A stretch of DNA of 64,000 nt, taken from contig JBAJFE010000037.1 in NCBI GenBank assembly GCA_037903355.1, forward strand, positions 372,001 through 436,000, in the 5' to 3' direction. Of the stretch, positions 25,884 to 36,541 are shown one piece after another. Position 1 is the stretch's first letter. The number at the start of each line of letters is the position of its first letter. The translations under genes and the position numbers were made by a program. Origin of the DNA: Trichuris trichiura. Its lineage: Eukaryota > Nematoda > Enoplea > Trichinellida > Trichuridae. The notes beneath the pieces were generated by a model. That model did no database searches and was not told the DNA's origin. It saw only the letters and a list, made by a program, of their open reading frames with translations.

Positions 25884-25951
25884 TACTGACCCGCGTTCCG
25901 GCAGCTACGAGATGTCAATGACATTGGCACGTGCGAAAAGAATTTCGTATG
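25884..25951. repeat. Degenerate dispersed repeat, copy 2
   Basis: Second copy of the element at 23692-23760, in the same orientation. It shares ACTGACCCGCGTTC and TCAATGA.ATTGG..CGTGC.AAA.GAA.TTCGT. Neither copy has a shared open frame without stops, so it is probably a decayed repeat. Confidence 0.4.
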
Positions 25952-26826
25952 CTTGCATCATGTGGACGAGAACAAAATCAACTCCGACATACTTTCTGTT
26001 CGGAGCAACAAAGGCGCAACGTCTTCCAATGGCAAAAGGCAACACGGAAGAAAACAGCTCATTCTGTCAGAGCGCAACCACGCATCTGACAGCGATGCGT
26101 GTCGGCAATGACTGATTGCACTAATTCAGGGACTCTTAGTTAATCATTAAGAATAAGGTATGACGGTGTGCTCCCGGAGGTTACGTGAAAATTTTACCTC
26201 GCTTTCTCTCAGTCATCTCCTTTCCAGTTACACTAAATGCCCAAATCAATTAACGAAATGCAAAACTAAGATTGAAGGCAGCCGATTCCCGTTCCTCGGC
26301 TACAAGGAACGCAAATTGGCGGGAACATGTCAACAATTGCATTTTTCGCGCCAATAATTTTCAACACATGCCACCTTTTCCCTGTCTGTGTTTGTCTACC
26401 AGGATGCGACGATTGTGGTGAAGCATCGTGAGCCTTCATCTGAGTTAGATGAAAGAGACACTGACATTTCAATCGCTTCAAACCTAAGAGATCAAGCAAA
26501 ACAATAAACATGTCAATACGACCATTTCTTTGCTTAGTTCAACAAAGACCCAACCCAGAACAAAAGAATCTATTCGCCCATTCAGGTGTTCGGCTTTTGT
26601 TAGATCAATTTTAAGCAACGCTAAGAATGCAAGTGCTATTGCAATCTAAAGACCAGATGAAAACATACGAAACGGTGCACAGTACTTCGGCAGTTTCATA
26701 ACATGTCAATTCGTAATAGGAAGTTCAGCATTTTCAAAATCAGCAATTGTATGCCTGTTTTTAGAAACAATAACCCATTGAAAGAAGGAAGGTTTTCAAT
26801 TTGCAGCTCCTTCAAATTCAATGCCT

Positions 26827-27135
26827 TCAATTATCTCGCAGAACAACGTTGTCTTCCCTTGCGACTACAACGAGGCGAGAACCGCTGCCAACGCTAATGA
26901 CAACTGATGTAAGTGCGCCGCAAAGAAAACATAAGCAACGGACCTAAAACGCCTACTGACGCGCAAATGCAACATGCATGCCATTGGCTAAAGTGAACAA
27001 CACTTCGCTTCGGTTGCCGTAAAGAAGGGGATAAACAATTTTGGGAATTGGACCCGTTTCAAAAACTTCAAGTGTTTGGCCGCCGAAACGGTAGCAAACA
27101 TGTTTACTACAACGCAGTAAAACGAGCTGCTCCAT
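26827..27135 (-). CDS. Candidate small protein, two exons
   Basis: Exon 1 (27135-26957) begins at an ATG in good context. A GTAGGC donor and a CATTAG acceptor (63-nt intron) join it in frame to exon 2 (26893-26827), giving 81 aa. The predicted protein has a balanced composition with beta-strand-like alternation (EVLFTLANGMHVAF, SRLVVVARED) but no signal peptide or known domain. It may be a fragment of a larger gene. Confidence 0.28.
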
Positions 27136-28000
27136 GGACAATGACCCTCAAAGGAAGCAACAGAATGTGCAAGGGAAAATGTCCCGCTTGGAGTGAGTGC
27201 ACAACGTAATCGGACGGGCCTTTATGCAAGTTGTCAAATGTCCATATATTGTTGACGAGCAAATAATGGAATGAACGTCATCTGTCTGCGCAGGTTGGTG
27301 GCTCAAATGGCCATTTCAGACCTTATAAGCTGATTAGTTGCGCTACAGACAGCCAAGTTAGTCCATCTGCAGTATTGAAGAGAGGAGGCACACCGTCGTA
27401 AGAGCTATTGGTGAAAGGAAGGCGATGAACAGTTTGCGCTGCATTTTAAGGTGAGTGCATGCACTGCTTTTTCTTACGACCAGCTCGGTAGCAAAGGGCG
27501 GCGCACAATTGGATCAGGTTGTTCCCTATCGTCGTTAACAAAAAACGTAGCTGCCAATTTTGGCCGACCGCAAATGACAAACTGCTGCCGCCAGCGCAGC
27601 GGATGGCATTTTGAAAACGGCCCGCGAAGTTTGACATTCACGACGGAAACTGACGGCATGACGGGAGCGGTTTTCCGTTCGCTCACTTCCCATTGTCGGC
27701 ACGCGCGCCAACGCGTGACTCTCGTACGAGGCGCCCATAAAGGGGCGCTCACAGCAGACGAAAACAGCCAACGAAATGACAACTCTTCCTCACGTGATGG
27801 TTGAAAAATTGAAAGTTGACATCGTCGTGACCGCTACCTGGCCAGCAGTTACTCTTTGTTGCAATTTTAACAGCCTTTTCAGGAACGAAAAAATTTCATT
27901 TGCTTTTGCTCTGCGTATAGGTTTCAAGCTGATGGGATCGGTTAGAATTCAAAGCAGGTCCCAAAATTAAAAGTCGATAAAACGCGCTGCAAAAACTAGA

Positions 28001-29792
28001 TACCTTAGAAAGTTATTATTCATAAACTTCTTTAGCTTAACGCTGCTCAGCTCGACGCTGTTCGCCGATGGTCCTTTGTTCTGTACCAGACTAACTGCAG
28101 TGGCGGGCAGCATGGCGATCGACAACCTTGACGAAACACGTAGCTCTACGAGAACGTCTGTTCTGACGGGTATTGGTTTGGGTGAAACGTTCTGCCTATC
28201 CGTGCTGCCAAAAAACAATAATACCGACCAACAAGAGTTGTACTCGATTCGCTACGCGGACTTGAGGCACCTACATCCGGTCAGACAGCATTACATTTTT
28301 GCATTGCCACAATTTGATTCCAAATGTACGTGCGATTGTTCGGGCGGAGAACGACACTGCCCATTGGAGAACAACTATAGAAATTGCAGCAGGCGTGTCA
28401 TGTGTGTTACGACATTCCACGCCCATCAGAGGGCCACCGGATGTCCCACGGGAAGTGAGGAAGCGAATATATGCTGTGACGTCACTATAGTCCCCTACGA
28501 GGACAGGTTGTTCAGGGCGTTGTATTTGGGACAACCGGCTACCGTAGCTGACCTGGAGATTGTGCAGTTGAAACGACCGACCGATGGAGGGACTTGGATA
28601 CGCCAAGCCGTGAAACGACTGTCGGTTTGTTGACCAACTGCTGAAGCTGATTTTTGAAAAGATCAAAATAACAACTTTACAGGTATCGCTAGACCGCCGC
28701 TTCGAGCATAATCTTTTCGATGGCCTTATGCGTTTGGCTATTCAAGCTGGGCAGACTCATTGGAGGCTCAGGGAGGGTATGTACTTTGCAGCTGCTGACG
28801 ATCAACACTCTTTGCGAACGGGATTACCGGTAAATCAACTGTACGAATGGGACAACGGCAAGCTGGGCTGGTTCCGTCAGGTTCCTTCGACAAATCAGTG
28901 GACAATTAAGAATGGACACCTGGAAATCCAGCAATTGCATCACGTCCAAGTGAACGACTGCAAAGAGCAGCGTTATACGGTCACGTACGGCATTAACTTT
29001 TACGCAACGCACGGAAACGCTGGCGAACAGCAGCAACAACCCCTGGGTCACAGCCTACTGGATCAGGAACGCTGGGTAAAGGCGATTACACTGAGCGGTT
29101 CATCCAATTTGACTATCGTCGTTGAACATGACGTATCACCGCCTTTGGTGGTTAGCCTCGAACTAAACACCAACGAGGCGCTCGCTTCGGCTCATCATGC
29201 TTCAGCTTTGGTTGCCTTTGAAGGAGTTATCACCTTCGATCAGAACTCGAACCTTATTATGAATATAACAATGTATGGTGCCAGAGGGACTCTACTGGGC
29301 AATGTATACTCAGATAGAGGGCGCAGCAAGAATGACTTCGCATTCAGCTACCACGCCCAACCGTCCACCTCTCAAAATGGTCATAATCGTTCCTCTATGG
29401 CGGTACTGCTGGCCGGCTTACCGGTGAACATTGACTCGGCTCGGTGGGTGTGCATATACCCGTTACAAAGGCATGACAAAGAATTGTGTAACAAGTTCGA
29501 TTATGTGGTCGAGCAGACTCGTCTACTGGATACCTCCCACGACTGGTTAATGAAAAAAGGTGTTTGCGACGGATGCAACGAGCCAATGTCGATGAGCAGT
29601 TTCGCCAAATATTTGAACCCAATGCACTGGCTTGACGGCATCCAAGGAACACCTGAGACAGTGGCTGTTCTGGTTGAATCGATGCTGTCGATTGCGTTAG
29701 TTGCCACTGCGTTGCTTGTCTGTCGAAAGTTGCTTTGTCCGGTGCTATGCTGGTCGCTGGGTCCAAAACGCGCAGGCGGTCGGCCGTCGTAA
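28001..29792 (+). CDS. EFF-1/AFF-1-type cell-cell fusogen (FF family), 5' end incomplete
   Basis: Two exons, 28001-28624 and 28683-29792, join through a 58-nt phase-0 intron to about 577 aa. The frame begins with a signal peptide (core LLFINFFSLTLLSSTLFA), then a large ectodomain with a Cys cluster CTCDC (28325-28339), CVTTFH and ICCDV, later WVCIYP, ELCNKFDYVV and GVCDGC, then KYLNPMHWLDGI just before one membrane segment (about 29662-29724). A Cys-containing cytoplasmic tail of about 20 residues follows. This order (type I protein, Cys-rich ectodomain, short tail) and the motifs match my memory of nematode FF fusogens, which merge cells in epidermis and other tissues using a class II-like fold. 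No in-frame ATG precedes the signal peptide, so a short upstream first exon or a splice leader junction is missing; the 5' boundary is approximate. EFF-1 versus AFF-1 cannot be decided here. Confidence 0.72.
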
Positions 29793-29917
29793 ACTGCTGG
29801 TGGTGTTGGTTGGATCAATGTCCCTTCGCGTCACAATTCGCTCCAACTCCTCCTCCGTCATGGCATTAGAACGAGTAAATAGGAGCACCCTCCGGGCTTT
29901 TGGAAAACAGTTAATTG

Positions 29918-29942
29918 CAGCGGCGGCGGCGGCGGCAGCGGC
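29918..29942. repeat. (CGG)n trinucleotide run
   Basis: Interrupted CGG/GCG triplets just downstream of the fusogen stop codon. On the minus strand they would read as an alanine run within an otherwise unremarkable frame, which explains the open frame there. Confidence 0.8.
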
Positions 29943-30719
29943 GATGACGACGGCAGTCGTTGGAATTTTGGAAAGTTTGACTTGAAAACACGAAAACCGC
30001 TCTTCCGTGGGCGTAAACATGTGCTGAGCAATTCCAGTGGGCGACCTTCGGCCGGGTATAGACAGTGTCGCCTTTTCGGGGTGACAAGGAGAAAGACGAA
30101 TACCAAGAAGCTTTTCCGAGCAGCCGAGGTCAACTGACAACCAAAAAAGGAAAGGGGCTATTTATTTTCTCAAATATGCAATACTGCAACACATTTGCAT
30201 TCCAGTCTAAATGGACCTTAGACGCAACAATTCTTTGCAAGCCCAACTGGATGATCATCTCGCTGTCTCTCTTCCTTCTCTTTCTCCCTGATGGTCCGAT
30301 TCGGCAATTTCTCAGGACTAGCCTTAGGCAATAAATTGTGCAAAGCCGAAGCCTCTGTCAGTCGACAAGAGAAATAGTCATGAACGTCAGGCAGTCGAGG
30401 AAAAAAGCAGACCGACTGGCGACCGCTGCAGAGTTGACAGCTGCCGTTAAGTGGGCGCTCTCAAAGGGTCCCGAAAAGGTTCCGGTCGGTGGCAACTTTC
30501 GCTTTTGTCGTGGGTGCAACAACGTCAGTAATTCAAGCGTATCACAGAACGACGACATAGCCAACTACCAAAGACAGAAATAGGTTACTGTCCAGTTCGA
30601 TGGGCACCCGTGGACATGTGAAAGACTTGGGTGCTGTCAAGTCGTGCTCCAAATGACGAATGATCCCGCCAAGAAGTAACTGACTTTCCGCCAATCACCG
30701 ATCAGGTATTGTAAACACC

Positions 30720-30748
30720 GGTCGTCGTCGTCGTCGTCGGCGTCGTCG
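30720..30748. repeat. (GTC)n trinucleotide run
   Basis: A short microsatellite of GTC triplets with one GGC interruption. On the minus strand it would read as an aspartate run (GAC). It is not linked to a gene call. Confidence 0.8.
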
Positions 30749-30866
30749 AGTGTATTCGATAGCTCCATCCGCGGAGAAAAAGCGTCGCTATTGGGCGCCC
30801 ACCGGCAGCAGCAATGAAACTGGCCAACTTGCAGCGCAACAAGCAGTTTAGTCGACAACGTACACG

Positions 30867-30915
30867 TCTCTATCTCTCTCACTCTCTCCCTCCTCTCTCT
30901 TTCTCTTCACTCTTT
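30867..30915. repeat. CT-rich pyrimidine tract
   Basis: About 50 bases of nearly pure C and T with CTCT repeats. A shorter similar tract lies at 33134-33154, about 240 bases before the A1CF-like start codon. Such tracts are common in nematode promoters and upstream of splice acceptors; a function here is inference. Confidence 0.7.
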
Positions 30916-33396
30916 CGTTGGCTCAGCCTTCCATCATTCCGGTGATCGGTGCAGGAAAACGTCCACTGCAATCAGGGCATGAAATTTTGCTAGCGCCGAC
31001 GCTCGTTCGCCTTTTGTTTCCATTAGCCAATGAACTTTGTGCTCCAAAATCATGTCAGCAATGGTTAACGCGATTTTCGGATACAGTCGCATAAACCGGC
31101 ACGGCTCGGTTGCTGCTGTGTTTTCTCGTCGGTCTGCAAAAGCAAGTGCAGCACAGCCTTTTCTGGCATCTTGGTCTCTCTTGCTGCTGCAGGTTCACTT
31201 GGGCCTATATTCGCCTTTGAAGGCACGGTAAGCGTTGTCGCCTTTCCTTTTTGGGCCCACTGGGATTCCAAGTTCATGGGCAAGATTTTAGTTAAACCAG
31301 TGGAGGGAATCCGTGAACGAGATAGGTATTGATTGGTTCGGCGTATCTGTCCCAGGGAAAGGAATGTTGGCCATTCGAGAACCTGTTTGCCACAGGGAAC
31401 AGCCCACTTTAAAGCCTCTTGATTCGGCAGCTCGAACCAACAGGACAGCAACCACTCGACCGACCGCACAAAATTGTAACACACTTGCAGAGCCTTCAGC
31501 GCTCCCGTTTTTCCTCTGCGAGCCCATACACCAACGGCTCGCGCTAGCAAAAGGGGCCACCCGTGGGCGAGACATTAATTTGCCGCCTGAGCCGACGTTG
31601 CGCCGCGTAAAAAAGCAGAAAAATGCGTACGGACATGGCAACTGGAGAACGTTGTCTTGTCAGTCCATTTTTGGTGAAAAGGAACTCACGCGCATGGGTG
31701 CAGTTCGATACGGGGCCGGCAGCGGTGCTCGCAGACGGAAACCGATCGAATTTCAAACGCGTGCAAACAGCAATGCGGACACAGTCGATTGCTGTGCCAC
31801 TGGATGGGGGTTTTTTCGTCGACACCACACGGCGACGTATAGTTAAAATTCTAAAAAGTTTGCTAAAGCACGCGACCGCTTGCGCAATGGTAAACAATAG
31901 GCGACCACCAACGAGCTCAGCGTTCTTCCAATAAGAGCCTTCTTGACCAATCGGTGACGTACGGCTCGGCGAAGAGACCGCTTAAAAATATTTCTTCCGT
32001 TGGACACAAAAGAGCGGAGGTTAAAATGGCGCCTCCAGCTGACCCTATTGTCGATCGCTTTTGGTCACTTGAAAGAGGTGAAATGGACGGTGATAACTCG
32101 TTTGGCCCCGATTCCCTTAACGTCTCGCTTGGGCAACCTCTGAAGAGTTGACGCGACGAACATTACTTCGGTGTTTACAAAATTTACAGAACGCGATCAT
32201 CAGCTGTCACCGCACGATTTAAATGTCTCTTGACGAAGAGGAGCACGGAAGAAACTACCGGCGGAATAGTAGGAATTTTAAATTTCCTCGAACGAGCGCT
32301 TCTATGTCAAAGATGACACACAGTGTGGTCGAAGAAAAAAGAAAGCGACAACTTGGACTTTACGGTCACTTATGGGTCATCTGTCCGTGCGGTTGGACTA
32401 ATCGCCGCGCGTGCATTCTAACAAAAAGGCCAAAATTTCAAGTTCCAGTTTCTGCGATAAGATCGAAAAGCAAATAAGTGCCAATTGCTGTCGGTACACT
32501 TCCGTGAGCGTCCTTTCCAATTTCGCTTGGACAATGGAAGCAAAGAAAACTTGATGAACCTTCGACGAGCAACCCAGCTAAGGCAAAACAATTTTGAGCA
32601 TTGCCCTCAACGCGCCGAAAACCGGAAGCAATCGCGGAAAGGCAAACGGTGCCATAAGAGTCAGCGTAACCTTGACACGAGGACCCATAAAGCACCGCCG
32701 CGTGCGCGAACGAGTTCAGCCTTCGCCGGCATGCCTCTTATGGCGTCTTGCATGCGAAAGGCGCGACATATCTGTTTGCCCGGGCAGCCGTACGAGAAGT
32801 TGTGTTCGCATTGATAAGTTTGTTTTCAGAACGCAACTGGCCAATTAATCAGCCAACGAAAGTATCCAACGCCCACTGATTGTCGTCCCATTGGATGATT
32901 AAAGGCTGCTTAAAGATGTCCCGGATTTCCTGTCGCCTTTTGCCGACCGGATGTGCCACCACATCACTTGCAATATAGCACAAATCGGGTTGATCCTATT
33001 TCAAATACAATAGAATAAAGAGCGCGTCATTTTGGCCGCCAACTGCTATCCAACCCTGGCACTTATTCACCGTTGTCGCCACTTCCAAAAGGTGTCACGT
33101 TATCTGCCCTTGTCGGTTTCTCCTTTTAACCATTCTCGCTCTCTCTCGCTCTCGTGATCGTCGTTTATCGTAACAGCCAATACAGTCCGCCTGCCTTCCT
33201 AGCCGGGACAGCCTATTTTCACCGGGCGCTTTATTTCGTCGGCAACAGTGCACTTGCGGCGACAACAGCGGATTCGACCGACGACTGGTTGGCTGTACGG
33301 AAAGAAGTAAGCAAAGTACGACTGAACGACCAGCCGCACTAGTGCCTTCGACGACGACGACACAACGTCACCTTTTCACTACTCCATTTCGCCAGC

Positions 33397-36300
33397 ATGG
33401 TGAGAATGTCATCCTGCCAGTCCGCAAACGCTACGAGCGCAACATGCATTGATAAGAAAGGTGATTCTGGTCAGCAGCCGGATGAGGAGCAACAATCTTT
33501 GCCGATCGCCGAAATGGACCAAAACAGAACGACGAAAGAGTCGTTATTGGCTTCATTTGCTGAAGCTAGCGGCTACCCGTTGGTTCAGCAGAACGGCCAA
33601 AGGTAGGGATTCCTGTTGTTGCAAGGGTAATTTTGCATCGACGGTTACGTTCAGGCGCTATGGTCCACCAAAGGATTGGAAGGGCCCACCTCCGCAAAAA
33701 GGCTGCGAAGTCTTTGTGGGAAAGTTGCCTCGTGATGTAATGGAGTATGAGTTGGTGCCGGTGTTCGAACGAATTGGCAAAATATATGAAATGCGCATGA
33801 TGATGGACTTCAACGGTAGCAATCGCGGCTACGCTTTTGTCACTTACTGCGACAAGCACCAAGCGAAGAGAGCCTGTCAAGAGCTGAACGGTTTCGAAAT
33901 TCGCCGAGGCAGGTTCATCGGCGTGTTGAAGAGCGTCGACAATTGCAGGTAGCATATGCGGAACAGATCTCATTTCCTTAGCCTTATTCTAAAGCAATGG
34001 TTCAACAGACTCTACGTAAGCGGCATTCCTCGAGATAAGACACGTGATGACGTCAAGGTGGAGATGAGCCGCCTAACCGAGGGCGTTGTAGACGTGATCC
34101 TCTACCCGAGTGCCGTTGACAAAAGCAAGAATCGCGGTTTTGCATTCGTCGAATACGAATCGCACCGTTGTGCAGCCATGGCACGCCGCAAATTGGCTCC
34201 AAACAGGCTTACCCTGTGGGGCAATGAAATAACGGTCGATTGGGCTGAACCTGAGCGCGACGTCGATGAAGAAACAATGGCGCAGGTTAGAAAAGGCAAA
34301 AAAGAGACATTGTTTTTTCCCTGATCCACTGTTGCTGCAGGTCAAAAAGTTGTACATACGCAACCTGATGATGCACACGACCGAGGAGCACCTGAAGCAG
34401 ACGGTCGAAAACATATCCGGTCCAGGTACCGTAGAGAGGGTAAAGAAGATTCGCGATTATGCCTTCGTACATTTCACTCGTCGAGAGGATGCAATCAAGG
34501 TGCAAGACGCTCTGAACGGTAAGTTACTTTGCGCTACGCTGACTCATCATTGATTGGTGTCCAATTTCAGATACAAACTTAGATGGTTCAGTGGTCGAAG
34601 TGAAGCTGGCAAAGCCTCCCGACCGCTCAATAATGCGCTTCGTGAAGAACGCTCAAAAATTAGGTAACGCGAAAACGTTGCCATTTCCCTTATATTGGGA
34701 TAGTGACGCTCCAGCGGCGCAGCTCTATTCGGCGGCTCTCAGTGTGAGCGGCAGAGAACCGGGCTCTGCTGGCGCCCTGACCGAAGCGACCAGTCAACCG
34801 AGCGCGCTGCAGAGTCCGGAAATTGATCGGACGACAACAGCCTCCGCCTACATGGGCTTCCCTTGCATAGACCCATTCGCTATAGGACCCACATTCCCAA
34901 GCAACCCTTCAGTTTCCAGGTAAAAGCTAACCACCGACTCGTCCATATTTTAATAATGCGCATGTGAAGGCCCGGTGGAGGTGGTACTGGACGTTTCGTT
35001 GGCAGAGGAGCGGCGGGAATGCGAGCCGCCAGTTTCCAAGCAATGGTAAACAGCTCATATCGAAGAAGCCGCTACCATTATGGAGACGTAAGTAGACCAT
35101 TTCTTTCTCCGTCTCTCCTTCGCGATTCTTTACCTTTACTTCCTTTTTACTTTATTATCTATGTCCTCCTGTGCAGTTTATACGCGGAATCAAGACTGCG
35201 GACAGTATCGGCAATAAATCATTCAGATCGCTTGACGGCATCGATAGGCGGGAGGTGACATTCTCGATAGGGTCATCTACAAAGCGGAGCACGTAAAGAT
35301 CGTACAGTACCTACTTTATCGCCTCGACGAGTCGTCGGGCAAACCTGCTTACACCACTATCGCCCACATTGAACTGTCCTCTTTCCCCCAGGCCAACTGA
35401 CATAAATAACAGCGCAGATAATCTTTTTCCACCCTCCGTAGACTTGGACGAAGGATGGCGTCCTTTCTAAAAAGTAATGAACTTGTGGACCAACTGAGTA
35501 ACAACATATCGCCAGCGGAGTTGCACTTTTCAATGGTCTTGCCAAGTTATTTGCGCTCAGCAAGAAAACCAGTTTTTAGCACAGTTGGAAAGCGTTGGTG
35601 GCAACTCGGCTGGCTGACCAGCGTAGCATGATGGTCAAAATAAGAACATACCAGAGGAAATTGGCTATACTAGCAGTGCTGAACTACAATTAGCATATAA
35701 ACCAGAAAAAGAGAATAGTATTGCAAATTCGAACTGTTAATCGCGGTTAGACTGCTTTAACATTGACTTGACCAACTCTATTTTGCAGATTCTCGACGAA
35801 TACTGCAAACAGAACAACTGGGGCTCGCCTAGATACAGTCTCAATTCAACCAGCCAAGATGGTCCGGATTCAATAAAGCTCTACTCCTACAACATAGAAA
35901 TTCCTTCGCTCACGGCCGCGTGCGGATTGTTTCAAGTTGACCAAATGGTACCGGATAAGCAGGAGGCACGAGAAGTGGCGGCTCAACATGTACTCGGCCA
36001 GCTCGGAGTTGCAACAGGTAGAAAACAAGGTGGCTTAGCGTATTTGACTCTCCTTTACCTAAAGTGATCTTTTGCAGCTGATGTGAACGTTATTGAAGAG
36101 GTGACTACAAACGCGCTTACCGTGGTACCCGTGACAAATATACGAAGTCCCAGCGGCGATTCAGGCATTAGCGCAGGTTCCAACTCTTCTACCAAAGTAG
36201 CAACCTATGAAGTGCAGCCTCACCCATCGTCAGTTTCTTTGCCCAGCGCCCTGTATCCAAGCTTTAACTATCGCTTGGCTGCTGGATACGAAAACTATTT

Positions 36301-36541
36301 AGTGCCAGACGTGGGTACAACCGTTCAACCGCTTCTTGTACACAATGTCCCCTTTGGGACGGCGGCATCCGCCCTACCGGCTACTGCGTGGATGCCATCT
36401 TACGTGGGCGTCTACAACCCGATATATGCGGCGGAAGTGCCAACCTGCTTTGCACCAACCTTCTCCCCATGCCCTACCATATACTTTAACTACGACGTAT
36501 GCAGCAACCAACCACAGTCTGGGTGTATGTCCGTCGGCTGA
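33397..36541 (+). CDS. A1CF/RBM46/RBM47-like RNA-binding protein
   Basis: Nine exons: 33397-33602, 33655-33948, 34009-34285, 34341-34518, 34571-34919, 34970-35087, 35177-35254, 35789-36017, 36078-36541; 730 aa. After a short N-terminus ending [12 protein letters not shown] come three RRMs: RRM1 about 84-160 (RNP2 VFVGKL, RNP1 RGYAFVTY), RRM2 about 168-245 ([14 protein letters not shown]), RRM3 about 261-330 (LYIRNL, DYAFVHF). A Gly/Arg segment ([12 protein letters not shown]) follows. Exon 8 is a double-stranded-RNA-binding-like domain ([18 protein letters not shown], about 501-577), the hallmark that separates A1CF/RBM46/RBM47/DND1 from SYNCRIP/hnRNP R. The tail is rich in Pro and Tyr. Relatives bind AU-rich RNA, are cofactors for APOBEC1 editing in vertebrates, or control mRNA stability and splicing; an editing role is not implied here. 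Exon 7 is the weak point: its acceptor is strong, but its encoded residues have no family counterpart. Confidence 0.9.

Larger units (their letters stand above)
23691..27970. other. Intergenic region with weak small-gene candidates
   Basis: About 4.3 kb upstream of the fusogen gene. It contains a two-copy degenerate repeat (23692-23760 and 25884-25951), two weak two-exon candidates on the minus strand (24006-24511 and 26827-27135) and, from about 27400, a more GC-rich stretch that probably includes the fusogen promoter and its missing first exon. No well-supported gene was found. Confidence 0.45.
29793..33396. other. GC-richer intergenic region with simple repeats
   Basis: About 3.6 kb between the fusogen stop and the A1CF-like gene. 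It is visibly richer in G+C than the rest of the window, so stop codons are rare and long open frames of up to 177 codons appear on both strands at once (for example 31065-31897). They overlap, lack known motifs and are not called genes. The 3' part is presumably 5' UTR or promoter of the downstream gene. Confidence 0.45.

Noticed and set aside
28271..28666. Minus-strand frame of 131 codons opposite the fusogen exon
   Set aside because: It is an antisense shadow of the fusogen coding exon.
28001..29792. Integrated viral envelope gene
   Set aside because: The gene has a normal short spliceosomal intron, host-like context, no neighbouring viral genes and motifs of the cellular FF family.
29745..30140. 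Minus-strand frame of 131 codons with an alanine run
   Set aside because: It is created by the CGG triplet repeat and overlaps the end of the fusogen exon; no family resemblance.
31313..31846. Long plus-strand open frame of 177 codons
   Set aside because: It overlaps equally long frames on the other strand in a GC-rich stretch, has no known motif or signal, and is explained by low stop-codon frequency.
33397..36541. Assignment to SYNCRIP/hnRNP R
   Set aside because: The C-terminal dsRNA-binding-like domain and the DNGQR-type junction before RRM1 fit A1CF/RBM46/RBM47 rather than the RGG-rich SYNCRIP tail.
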